A DNA stretch of 64,000 nt from Photorhabdus cinerea (GTDB taxonomy: Bacteria; Pseudomonadota; Gammaproteobacteria; Enterobacterales; Enterobacteriaceae). The position numbers and the translations under genes were made by a program. This document shows, in pieces, positions 56,924 to 64,000 of the stretch (positions are counted from its first letter, which is position 1; each line of letters opens with the position of its first letter). Below the pieces are notes generated by a model. It was not told the origin of the DNA. It did not search any database and saw only the letters and a list, made by a program, of their open reading frames with translations. The stretch spans positions 124,001 through 188,000 of the forward strand of contig NZ_PUJW01000003.1 in NCBI RefSeq assembly GCF_011189575.1. Direction: 5' to 3'.

Positions 56924-57373
56924 TTACTGGATCAAAGTCGCCGCCTTAAAAATATACTCTTTGAAAAGCAGCGCTAGCGCCGCAGCAACAATAGACCATT
57001 GAAGACGGTCAAATTTACCTTCAAGTTTGTCAAAACGTTTGTCAACAGATTCGAAGCGCTTATCAACAGACTCGAAGCGTTTATCAATAGATTCGAATCG
57101 TTGGTGAATAACCTCAAATTGTTTGTTAACAGACTCAAATTGCTTGTTAACAGACTCAAATTGCTTGTTAACAGACTCAAATTGCTTGTTAACAGACTCG
57201 AACCGCTGGTCAATATCAGATCTAAGTGACGCAAAGGAGGACTCACTCTCGCGGCGCAAATTATCAACACTTTCCTGAGTCGCAAGATGTTGCATATTCT
57301 GCCCTCGATGCAAAAGAGCGTTCAGAACATCACTTGTACTAAATTCTATTTTTTTATCATTTGAATCACTCAT
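56924..57373 (-). CDS. Heptad-repeat coiled-coil protein with C-terminal membrane helix
   Basis: 149 residues from ATG 57373, preceded by GGAGGG; the frame is open further upstream into icd but without a start signal. Residues about 48-125 are successive heptads of the type RFESVNK / QFESVNK / RFESVDK, a long coiled coil. The last about 20 residues (SIVAAALALLFKEYIF) are a single hydrophobic tail helix. Four exact or nearly exact 21-bp DNA repeats underlie it. Function unknown; tail-anchored coiled coils of this style occur in phage and mobile contexts. Confidence 0.65.
   Translation of the reverse strand: MSDSNDKKIEFSTSDVLNALLHRGQNMQHLATQESVDNLRRESESSFASLRSDIDQRFESVNKQFESVNKQFESVNKQFESVNKQFEVIHQRFESIDKRFESVDKRFESVDKRFDKLEGKFDRLQWSIVAAALALLFKEYIFKAATLIQ
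57116..57199 (-). repeat. Four 21-bp in-frame tandem repeats
   Basis: Units 57116-57136, 57137-57157, 57158-57178 and 57179-57199 differ by one base in the first copy. Each encodes one heptad QFESVNK. More diverged units of the same length extend towards 57035. Confidence 0.9.
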
Positions 57374-57456
57374 CTTACCCTCCGTATCGGACAGAACAAA
57401 TATTAACCTTAGTATACACCCTGCCATACGTGAGTTGCAAAATTTGAAACGTTCAT

Positions 57457-57486
57457 CCTCCACAGAAGGATTAACTACCGTGGAGG
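57457..57486 (-). terminator. Possible icd terminator
   Basis: 7-bp GC-rich arms (57457-57463 and 57480-57486) lie 18 nt after the icd stop. The T tract is weak, so read-through into the coiled-coil gene is possible. Confidence 0.4.
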
Positions 57487-57503
57487 TGTCTGACAATTTC
57501 AGA

Positions 57504-58757
57504 TTACATATGCTGGATAATAGCGTCACCAAATTCGCTACATTTCAACAGCTTAGCCTCTTCCATCAGGCGCTCAAAATCATAAGTCACGGTCTTCGCG
57601 GCAATCGCGCCTTCCATACCTTTAACAATCAGATCTGCGGCTTCTGTCCAACCCATATGGCGTAACATCATTTCAGCGGAAAGAATAACTGAACCTGGGT
57701 TCACTTTATCCTGGCCAGCATATTTAGGTGCAGTACCATGAGTGGCTTCAAACAGAGCACATTCATCACCAATATTTGCGCCCGGAGCGATACCAATACC
57801 ACCTACCTGAGCAGCCAGCGCATCAGAAATATAGTCACCATTTAGGTTCATACAAGCGATAACGTCATATTCAGCAGGGCGCAGCAGAATCTGTTGCAGG
57901 AAAGCATCTGCAATCACATCTTTGACAATGATCTCTTTACCATTTTTCGGGTTGCTAATTTTCACCCAAGGGCCGCCATCAAGCAATTCACCACCGAACT
58001 CTTCACGAGCTAACTGATAACCCCAGTCTTTAAAAGCGCCTTCGGTGAATTTCATAATGTTGCCTTTATGAACCAGAGTCACAGATTCACGGTCATTATC
58101 AATTGCGTATTCAATAGCAGCACGGACTAGACGTTTAGTGCCTTCTTCAGAGCATGGTTTCACACCAATACCACATTGTTGTGGGAAACGGATTTTACTC
58201 ACCCCCATTTCGTCTTGCAGGAATTTAATTACTTTATCCGCTTCAGCAGAACCCGCTTTCCATTCAATACCTGCGTAAATATCTTCAGCGTTTTCACGGA
58301 AGATCACCATATCCGTCAACTCAGGCTGTTTAACCGGGCTTGGCGTTCCCTGGTAGTAACGAACCGGGCGAAGACAAACATACAGATCTAATTGTTGACG
58401 CAATGCCACATTCAAGGAGCGGATACCACCACCAACCGGCGTCGTCAGAGGGCCTTTGATGGCAACGCGGTATTCACGGATCAGATCCAGAGTTTCATCC
58501 GGCAACCAAACATCTTTGCCATAGATATGAGTAGATTTTTCACCCGTGTAGATTTCCATCCAAGAAATTTTACGCTCACCCTGATAGGCTTTCTGAACCG
58601 CTGCATCGACAACTTTCAGCATTGCAGGGGTAACATCGACACCAATCCCATCCCCTTCAATATAAGGGATGACCGGGTTATTCGGAACAACCAGTTTACC
58701 TTTAGCGTCGACTGTTATTTTTTTACCTTCCGCCGGAATAACTACTTTGCTTTCCAT
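57504..58757 (-). CDS. icd: NADP-dependent isocitrate dehydrogenase
   Basis: TCA-cycle enzyme converting isocitrate to 2-oxoglutarate, regulated by AceK phosphorylation. It is 417 residues, as in E. coli (416). The phosphorylated serine is Ser114 in GGIRSLNVALRQ. Further matches are YIEGDGIG, RENAEDIYAGIEW and HGTAPKYAGQDKVNPGS. AAGGAGAGG upstream. Its 3' end is intact, and it is divergent from rluE. Confidence 0.97.
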   Translation of the reverse strand: MESKVVIPAEGKKITVDAKGKLVVPNNPVIPYIEGDGIGVDVTPAMLKVVDAAVQKAYQGERKISWMEIYTGEKSTHIYGKDVWLPDETLDLIREYRVAIKGPLTTPVGGGIRSLNVALRQQLDLYVCLRPVRYYQGTPSPVKQPELTDMVIFRENAEDIYAGIEWKAGSAEADKVIKFLQDEMGVSKIRFPQQCGIGVKPCSEEGTKRLVRAAIEYAIDNDRESVTLVHKGNIMKFTEGAFKDWGYQLAREEFGGELLDGGPWVKISNPKNGKEIIVKDVIADAFLQQILLRPAEYDVIACMNLNGDYISDALAAQVGGIGIAPGANIGDECALFEATHGTAPKYAGQDKVNPGSVILSAEMMLRHMGWTEAADLIVKGMEGAIAAKTVTYDFERLMEEAKLLKCSEFGDAIIQHM

Positions 58758-58893
58758 TAACCTCTCCTTTCAAGTAAGCGTAATACCTTGTTAATTTTTT
58801 GTAAGGGACGTGTCAATACTACTTGAATATTCTGCGAACGCCAATCAATAGCAGACTAATGTATAATATCCCTCCCTTTTTGCTCAGTGACCT

Positions 58894-59526
58894 ATGATGA
58901 CAAATTTCCCTGTTAAAAAACACAAACTTAACCGATTCAGCCAAAGAAAAATATCAAATTCTGTCAAAAAACTAACAGGACCTCGCCGAGTGTTGATATT
59001 TAACAAACCTTACGACGTTTTACCCCAGTTCACTGATGAAATGGGCAGAACCACGCTGAAAGACTTTATCCCGTTTCCTGATGTTTATGCCGCCGGACGT
59101 CTGGATCGTGACAGTGAAGGATTATTGATTTTAACTAATGACGGTAAACTTCAAGCACAACTGACCCAACCGGGTAAAAAAACTGCCAAAGTTTATTATG
59201 TTCAAGTTGAAGGGATTCCAGATGAAGAATCACTCGATAAACTACGTAAGGGCATCATCCTAAAAGATGGGCTTACTCTGCCCGCAGGTGCTGAGTTAGT
59301 TCATGAACCAACCTGGCTCTGGGTTCGTCATCCCCCAATTCGCGAACGTAAAAGTATTCCGGTAAGCTGGTTAAAAATCACACTTCATGAAGGCCGAAAC
59401 CGTCAAGTGCGCAGAATGACAGCCCATATTGGTTTTCCTACACTTCGACTGATTCGTTTTAGTATGGGAACCTTACAATTAGGCGAAATTAAACCCGGTG
59501 AATGGAAGGAGATCAATTTTGTTTAG
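58894..59526 (+). CDS. rluE: 23S rRNA pseudouridine(2457) synthase RluE
   Basis: RsuA-family pseudouridine synthase. 210 residues with catalytic Asp71 in AAGRLDRDSEGLL and the conserved HEGRNRQVRRM motif near 170. There is no S4 domain, as in E. coli RluE; the first 30 residues are basic. Two adjacent ATGs (58894, 58897) are possible. Divergent from icd and overlapping nudJ by 8 nt. Confidence 0.93.
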   Translation: MMTNFPVKKHKLNRFSQRKISNSVKKLTGPRRVLIFNKPYDVLPQFTDEMGRTTLKDFIPFPDVYAAGRLDRDSEGLLILTNDGKLQAQLTQPGKKTAKVYYVQVEGIPDEESLDKLRKGIILKDGLTLPAGAELVHEPTWLWVRHPPIRERKSIPVSWLKITLHEGRNRQVRRMTAHIGFPTLRLIRFSMGTLQLGEIKPGEWKEINFV

Positions 59527-59968
59527 CCCTCATGTTACAGTTGCCTGTATTGTCCATGCTCAGAATAAATTCCTGGTAGTTGAAGAGACAATTAATGGCA
59601 AAGCATTATGGAATCAACCGGCTGGTCATCTTGAAGCCGATGAAACACTATTACAGGCAGCAGAACGTGAATTATGGGAAGAAGCCGGTATCCGGGCTAC
59701 GCCACAAGCGTTGCTGAAAATTCATCAGTGGGTTGCACCAGACAACACACCATTTATCCGTTTTCTATTTCTGGTTGAAATGGAGCAACAAATAGCCACC
59801 AATCCACAAGACAATGATATTGACTGCTGCCACTGGGTTACGGCAGAACAAATACTAAACAGCACCTGTCTTCGTTCTCCACTTGTTGCAGAAAGTATCC
59901 TCTGTTATCTGCAAAATAAAAAACACCCTCTTACGATACTGGATAATTATGCCGCGTCGTTCAATTAG
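59519..59968 (+). CDS. nudJ: Nudix phosphatase NudJ
   Basis: Hydrolyses HMP-PP, thiamine pyrophosphate and nucleoside di-/triphosphates. 149 residues from TTG 59519 (LFSPHVTVACIVH), preceded by AAGGAG. The ATG 21 nt earlier gives a tail not seen in the family. Nudix box at 36-58, GHLEADETLL...RELWEEAGI. Between rluE and mnmA, as in E. coli. Confidence 0.93.
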   Translation: MFSPHVTVACIVHAQNKFLVVEETINGKALWNQPAGHLEADETLLQAAERELWEEAGIRATPQALLKIHQWVAPDNTPFIRFLFLVEMEQQIATNPQDNDIDCCHWVTAEQILNSTCLRSPLVAESILCYLQNKKHPLTILDNYAASFN

Positions 59969-60052
59969 CAGTAAAACAGTCATGCGCTTGATGCACCCTC
60001 GCTTGCAACGTGTTAAAGTACGGCGCTTGTTTTTTTCTCCAGTGAGATTCCC

Positions 60053-61156
60053 ATGTCAGATAACAGCCAGAAAAAAGTCATTGTCGGCATGTCCGGCGGT
60101 GTAGATTCTTCCGTTTCCGCACACTTATTACAACAGCAAGGTTATCAAGTGTCTGGCTTGTTCATGAAGAATTGGGAAGAGGACGATAATGAAGAATACT
60201 GTTCAGCCGCGACAGATCTGGCTGATGCCCAATCTGTTTGTGACAAACTGGGCATTGAACTTCATACCGTCAATTTTGCTGCCGAATATTGGGATAATGT
60301 TTTCGAACATTTCCTTTCTGAATATAAAGCAGGCAGAACCCCTAATCCAGATATTCTATGCAACAAAGAAATTAAATTTAAAGCATTTCTGGAATTCGCC
60401 GCTGAAGATTTAGGGGCAGATTACATCGCTACAGGTCATTATGTTCGTCGCAAGGATATTAACGGAAAAAGCCAGTTACTACGTGGGCTCGACAATAATA
60501 AAGATCAGAGCTACTTCTTATATACCTTGAGCCACCAGCAAATTGCTCAAAGTCTGTTTCCTATCGGTGAATTAGAAAAACCGGAAGTTCGCCGTATTGC
60601 TGAAAAAATCGGTTTGGTGACAGCAAAGAAAAAAGATTCCACAGGTATCTGCTTTATTGGTGAACGCAAATTCCGTGATTTCCTCGGCCGTTACTTACCC
60701 GCCAAACCTGGCCCGATTGTTACTGTGGATGGTGAAATCCTCGGTAAACATCAAGGGCTGATGTACCATACACTCGGCCAACGTAAAGGTTTGGGAATCG
60801 GTGGTACAAAGGACGGCAACGAAGAGCCGTGGTACGTAATAGATAAAGATATTCAAAATAACATGCTGATCGTCGCTCAGGGGCATGAACATCCTCGCCT
60901 GATGTCTACCGGCCTTATTGCCCAACAGCTTCATTGGGTAGACAGACAACCATTGACTGAAGAAATCCATTGCATGGCCAAAACACGCTATCGTCAGCAG
61001 GATATTCCTTGCACTGTCACACCAATAAACGAAGATAAAATAGAAGTACGTTTTGCTAACCCCGTCACCGCAGTTACACCCGGCCAATCAGCGGTCTTTT
61101 ATCAGGGTGAAATCTGTCTTGGCGGTAGCGTGATTGAACAACGTTTGCAGGAGTAA
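60053..61156 (+). CDS. mnmA: tRNA-specific 2-thiouridylase MnmA
   Basis: Thiolates U34 of Lys, Glu and Gln tRNAs using sulfur relayed by TusE. 367 residues with PP-loop GMSGGVDSS (12-20), nucleophile Cys103 in ILCNKEIKF and persulfide Cys200 in STGICFIGE. HflD follows with 2 nt between stop and start. Confidence 0.97.
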   Translation: MSDNSQKKVIVGMSGGVDSSVSAHLLQQQGYQVSGLFMKNWEEDDNEEYCSAATDLADAQSVCDKLGIELHTVNFAAEYWDNVFEHFLSEYKAGRTPNPDILCNKEIKFKAFLEFAAEDLGADYIATGHYVRRKDINGKSQLLRGLDNNKDQSYFLYTLSHQQIAQSLFPIGELEKPEVRRIAEKIGLVTAKKKDSTGICFIGERKFRDFLGRYLPAKPGPIVTVDGEILGKHQGLMYHTLGQRKGLGIGGTKDGNEEPWYVIDKDIQNNMLIVAQGHEHPRLMSTGLIAQQLHWVDRQPLTEEIHCMAKTRYRQQDIPCTVTPINEDKIEVRFANPVTAVTPGQSAVFYQGEICLGGSVIEQRLQE

Positions 61157-61158
61157 TT

Positions 61159-61800
61159 GTGGCAAAGAATTATTACAATATTACACTAGCACTGGCAGGA
61201 ATTTGCCAGTCAAGTCGTCTGGTACAACAACTTGCCCATGAAAACCAGTGTGATACCGATGCTGTTGCAACTATGGTGAATAGCATCCTGAACACTAACC
61301 CGGCATCTGTTTTAGATGTATTTGGCAATCATGAACACAATCTGCGTATCGGGCTGGACGCAATGCTGGGGATATTTAATGGCGGTAATAACGGTAATAG
61401 TAATAATAGTGTTTCCGCCGATCTTACCCGCTATATGTTAAGTCTTATGGCACTGGAACGCCGTCTGAATAAACATCAGGAAGCTTCCGATGAGCTTGGT
61501 AACCGTATTAATCTGTTAGAACGTCAGCAGGCATATTTTAAGCCAATGTCAGAAGGTATGTTCAACGCATTGGCGGGTATTTACGTCGATGTCGTCAGCC
61601 CACTTGGCCCACGTATCCAAGTGACGGGTTCCCCTGACGTTCTGCGCAATCCACTTGTACAGGCGAAAGTCCGGGCTATTCTGCTAGCTGGAGTCCGTTG
61701 CGCCGTCTTATGGCAGCAGGTTGGCGGCGGTCGCCTGCAATTAATGTTTTCTCGTCAACGCCTGGTACAACAGGCGAAAGATATTCTTGCTCATTGTTAA
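61159..61800 (+). CDS. hflD: High-frequency lysogenisation protein HflD
   Basis: Inner-membrane-associated helical protein (YcfC) that lowers lambda CII activity and affects lysogeny frequency. 213 residues starting with GTG 61159 (AKNYYNITLALAGICQSS), GGAG upstream. A Gly/Asn/Ser stretch (residues about 75-84, GGNNGNSNNS) is longer than I would expect in the family. Operon mnmA-hflD-purB as in E. coli. Confidence 0.93.
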   Translation: MAKNYYNITLALAGICQSSRLVQQLAHENQCDTDAVATMVNSILNTNPASVLDVFGNHEHNLRIGLDAMLGIFNGGNNGNSNNSVSADLTRYMLSLMALERRLNKHQEASDELGNRINLLERQQAYFKPMSEGMFNALAGIYVDVVSPLGPRIQVTGSPDVLRNPLVQAKVRAILLAGVRCAVLWQQVGGGRLQLMFSRQRLVQQAKDILAHC

Positions 61801-61823
61801 ATAAAACCCAGGAGTTGCTACCA

Positions 61824-63194
61824 ATGGAATTATCCTCACTGACTGCTATTTCTCCAATTGACGGCCGCTACAGCGACAAAGTCAGCGCATTACGTGCCAT
61901 TTTTAGTGAGTTTGGCCTACTAAAATTCCGCGTGCAGGTTGAAGTACGTTGGCTGCAAGAACTGGCAGAATGTGCTGAAATTAAAGAAGTCCCTGCTTTT
62001 GATGCAGACGCAAACGCTTACCTGGATGAAATTATCGAAAATTTCAATGAACAGGATGCAATGCGTATCAAAACTATCGAACGCACCACCAACCACGATG
62101 TCAAAGCAGTGGAATATTTTCTGAAAGAAAAAATTGCACATATTCCTGCACTACATAAAGTCTCCGAATTTATTCACTTTGCTTGTACTTCTGAGGATAT
62201 CAACAACCTGTCTTATGCGCTGATGCTGCAAACAGCCCGTGAAGAAGTCCTTTTACCGCAATGGCGTCAGATAATTGATACTATCAAAAAAATGGCGGGT
62301 GAATATCGAGACTTACCTCTGTTATCTCGTACTCACGGCCAACCGGCTACACCTTCCACTGTTGGTAAAGAGTTTGCAAACGTCGCTTACCGGATGGAAC
62401 GCCAGTATCGCCAACTGGAACAAATCGAAATATTAGGCAAAATCAATGGTGCAGTAGGTAATTATAATGCCCATATAGCTGCTTACCCACAAGTTGACTG
62501 GCATCAGTTCAGTGAAACTTTTGTGACTTCACTTGGCATCAAATGGAATCCATACACGACTCAAATCGAACCTCATGATTATATTGCTGAATTGTTCGAT
62601 TCCATCGCCCGTTTCAACACGATTCTAATCGATTTCGACCGTGACACTTGGGGCTACATCGCTCTTAACCATTTCAAACAGAAAACAGTTGCTGGTGAAA
62701 TCGGTTCTTCCACTATGCCACACAAAGTCAACCCAATTGACTTTGAAAACTCCGAAGGTAATCTGGGGCTGGCAAATGCGGTATTGGGTCATCTGGCCAG
62801 TAAATTACCCGTTTCCCGCTGGCAGCGTGATCTGACAGATTCAACCGTCTTGCGTAACCTTGGTGTTGGTCTGGGATACGCTCTGATCGCTTATCAAGCT
62901 ACGATGAAAGGCTTAAATAAGCTGGAAGTCAATGAACAACACCTGTTAGATGAGTTGGATCAGAATTGGGAAGTGCTTGCTGAACCCATCCAGACAGTTA
63001 TGCGTCGCTATGGTATCGAAAAGCCTTATGAGAAACTCAAAGAACTTACCCGCGGTAAACGTGTCAATGCTGAAGGGATGAAGACCTTTATCGATGGACT
63101 GGATTTACCCGAAGAAGAGAAAACACGTCTGAAAGCAATGACACCGGCAAATTATATTGGCCGTGCAATTACTCTGGTTGATGAATTGAAGTAA
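61824..63194 (+). CDS. purB: Adenylosuccinate lyase
   Basis: Cleaves SAICAR and adenylosuccinate, acting twice in purine synthesis. It is 456 residues, as in E. coli. ATG 61824 with GGAG upstream; the open frame extends back into hflD without a start signal. Fumarase/aspartase signature GSSTMPHKVNP, and SRTHGQPATPST. A PurR operator lies within codons 62-67. Confidence 0.97.
   Translation: MELSSLTAISPIDGRYSDKVSALRAIFSEFGLLKFRVQVEVRWLQELAECAEIKEVPAFDADANAYLDEIIENFNEQDAMRIKTIERTTNHDVKAVEYFLKEKIAHIPALHKVSEFIHFACTSEDINNLSYALMLQTAREEVLLPQWRQIIDTIKKMAGEYRDLPLLSRTHGQPATPSTVGKEFANVAYRMERQYRQLEQIEILGKINGAVGNYNAHIAAYPQVDWHQFSETFVTSLGIKWNPYTTQIEPHDYIAELFDSIARFNTILIDFDRDTWGYIALNHFKQKTVAGEIGSSTMPHKVNPIDFENSEGNLGLANAVLGHLASKLPVSRWQRDLTDSTVLRNLGVGLGYALIAYQATMKGLNKLEVNEQHLLDELDQNWEVLAEPIQTVMRRYGIEKPYEKLKELTRGKRVNAEGMKTFIDGLDLPEEEKTRLKAMTPANYIGRAITLVDELK
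62008..62023 (+). promoter_or_regulatory. Intragenic PurR operator in purB
   Basis: ACGCAAACGCTTACCT matches the PurR consensus at most positions and lies over codons 62-67 of purB. E. coli purB is known to be repressed by PurR bound at this same coding position, a roadblock to elongation. Confidence 0.75.
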
Positions 63195-63204
63195 TCGATC
63201 TTCC

Positions 63205-63229
63205 ACAGGCGGATAAAACATCCGTCTGT
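63205..63229 (+). terminator. Hairpin after purB
   Basis: 10-bp arms (63205-63214 and 63220-63229) with one G-T pair lie 11 nt after the purB stop. The following T tract is weak. Confidence 0.5.
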
Positions 63230-63433
63230 TACTACCCTTATATAAACCAATCCCAAACACACATCAAAGTTATATTCTATATTTCCACTTGACGTCTTGC
63301 TGTTACATATCCATGTATCTAACATGTTTGGTGAGTCTATTGTATTGAATTTTTTGCTAGCAGTTTTGTCTATATAACAGTCTTAATGACCTGTTATCAT
63401 ATACTGCTTGTTGGAGTTTAGAAGGAATATTCC

Positions 63434-64000
63434 ATGCGGATATTGATTGTTGAAGACAATATGTTACTACGCCACCATTTAACGGTACAACTTCGTGACA
63501 CGGGTCATCTGGTTGATGCTGCCGCAAATGCTAAAGAAGCTGATTACTATCTGGCAGAGAGCGAACCCGATATCGCTATTGTTGACCTTGGTTTGCCCGG
63601 AGAAGACGGTTTGAGTCTGATCCGTCGCTGGCGCCAGAAAGATGAGAAACTCCCTATTCTTGTTCTGACCGCTCGTGAAAGCTGGCAGGAAAAAGTCACC
63701 GTTCTTGATGCCGGGGCGGATGACTATGTCACCAAGCCATTTCATCTTGAGGAAATCATTGCCCGTATGCAGGCACTCCTGCGCCGTAATAATGGGCTGG
63801 TTTCCCAAATTATTGAATTTCCCCCGTTCAGGATTGATCTGTCACGCAAGGAATTAACAATTTATGGTGAAAGTCTCAAACTGACGGCTTTTGAATATAA
63901 AATTGTTGAAATATTGATGTGTAATAGCGACAAAATTGTCACTAAAGAGTCATTAATGCGTCAATTATATTCCGATGCTGAACTGCGCGAAGGCCATTCC
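63434..64000 (+). CDS. phoP: Response regulator PhoP (partial)
   Basis: The first 189 codons are present; the gene runs off the window. It is a PhoQ-dependent regulator of Mg2+ and antimicrobial-peptide responses. Receiver domain MRILIVEDN with phospho-acceptor Asp51 (AIVDLGLPG), Thr in LVLTARE and Lys in VTKPFHLEE. The winged-helix domain begins around 125 (LTAFEYKIVEILM). GAAGGAA upstream of ATG; a TATACT at 63400-63405 may be its -10. Follows purB as in E. coli and may activate pagP in this window. Confidence 0.95.
   Translation, partial: MRILIVEDNMLLRHHLTVQLRDTGHLVDAAANAKEADYYLAESEPDIAIVDLGLPGEDGLSLIRRWRQKDEKLPILVLTARESWQEKVTVLDAGADDYVTKPFHLEEIIARMQALLRRNNGLVSQIIEFPPFRIDLSRKELTIYGESLKLTAFEYKIVEILMCNSDKIVTKESLMRQLYSDAELREGHS

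Noticed and set aside
57035..57199. CRISPR array
   Set aside because: The 21-bp units are contiguous without spacers and encode in-frame heptads of a coiled-coil protein.
57097..57352. Plus-strand frames opposite the coiled-coil gene
   Set aside because: They are the repeat read backwards (VNRLKLL repeats) with no ribosome site.
61698..61823. N-terminal extension of purB into hflD
   Set aside because: The extension reads through the hflD end in another frame; the ATG at 61824 has GGAG and gives the family length.
63360..63433. PhoP autoregulatory box
   Set aside because: TAACAG/CTGTTA form an inverted repeat near the -10, but the direct TGTTTA repeats of a PhoP box are not convincing.

Overview
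The window is a chromosomal segment of a moderately AT-rich enterobacterium of the Morganellaceae. Photorhabdus is the most likely genus, with Xenorhabdus as the alternative. This rests on housekeeping proteins close to their Escherichia coli counterparts in E. coli-like order, an ERIC element, and long AT-rich gene-poor islands with decayed genes. The genus is an inference from general resemblance; I could not run a search.

Layout. (1) 1-1935: two halves of a probable heterodimeric ABC exporter, one cut by the window edge. (2) 2.5-10.6 kb: the conserved block purC-bamC-dapA / gcvR-bcp / perM / bepA-arsC-like / hda. (3) 10.9-16.1 kb: an accessory insertion between hda and uraA, holding an ORFan, a chitobiose/cellobiose-type PTS operon (IIB-IIC-IIA-GH4 glycosidase) and a pair of overlapping small ORFans. 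(4) 16.3-24.7 kb: a frameshifted uraA, upp, purMN with a PurR box, speG, ppk-ppx and a small YfgG-like protein. (5) 24.7-26.1 kb: a nucleoside hydrolase with a CRP site and a truncated adenosine deaminase. (6) 26.5-36.0 kb: mdtABC-baeSR without mdtD. (7) 36.1-39.1 kb: yegP, a decayed methyltransferase, trhP and the CRP-dependent sRNA CyaR. (8) 39.1-43.2 kb: an AT-rich accessory island with an sce7726-like PD-(D/E)XK protein converging on a Beta-family gene that an ERIC element has split. (9) 43.3-54.7 kb: fbaB, TPP riboswitch-thiD, cspE, pagP, aroP, an AraC-type regulator, yidA, two small membrane proteins, amiD and an AGCS alanine symporter. (10) 54.7-57.4 kb: a gene-poor stretch with a phage integrase remnant, a frameshifted ORF and a heptad-repeat coiled-coil protein, next to the 3' end of icd, a known phage integration target. 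(11) 57.5-64 kb: icd, rluE-nudJ, mnmA-hflD-purB and the start of phoP.

Functional themes. Purine synthesis and salvage recur (purC, purMN, purB, upp, uraA, nucleoside hydrolase). PurR boxes are visible before purM and inside purB at codons 62-67. Envelope biogenesis and stress genes include bamC, bepA, amiD, pagP, mdtABC-baeSR and phoP. CRP links the nucleoside hydrolase and CyaR.

The most unusual locus is the convergent nuclease-like/Beta-like pair at 40.4-42.4 kb. Removing the 123-bp ERIC plus one TA copy restores an uninterrupted 364-codon gene. This is my best candidate for a poorly described two-gene system. Several other genes are visibly decaying (uraA, the adenosine deaminase, the methyltransferase, the integrase).
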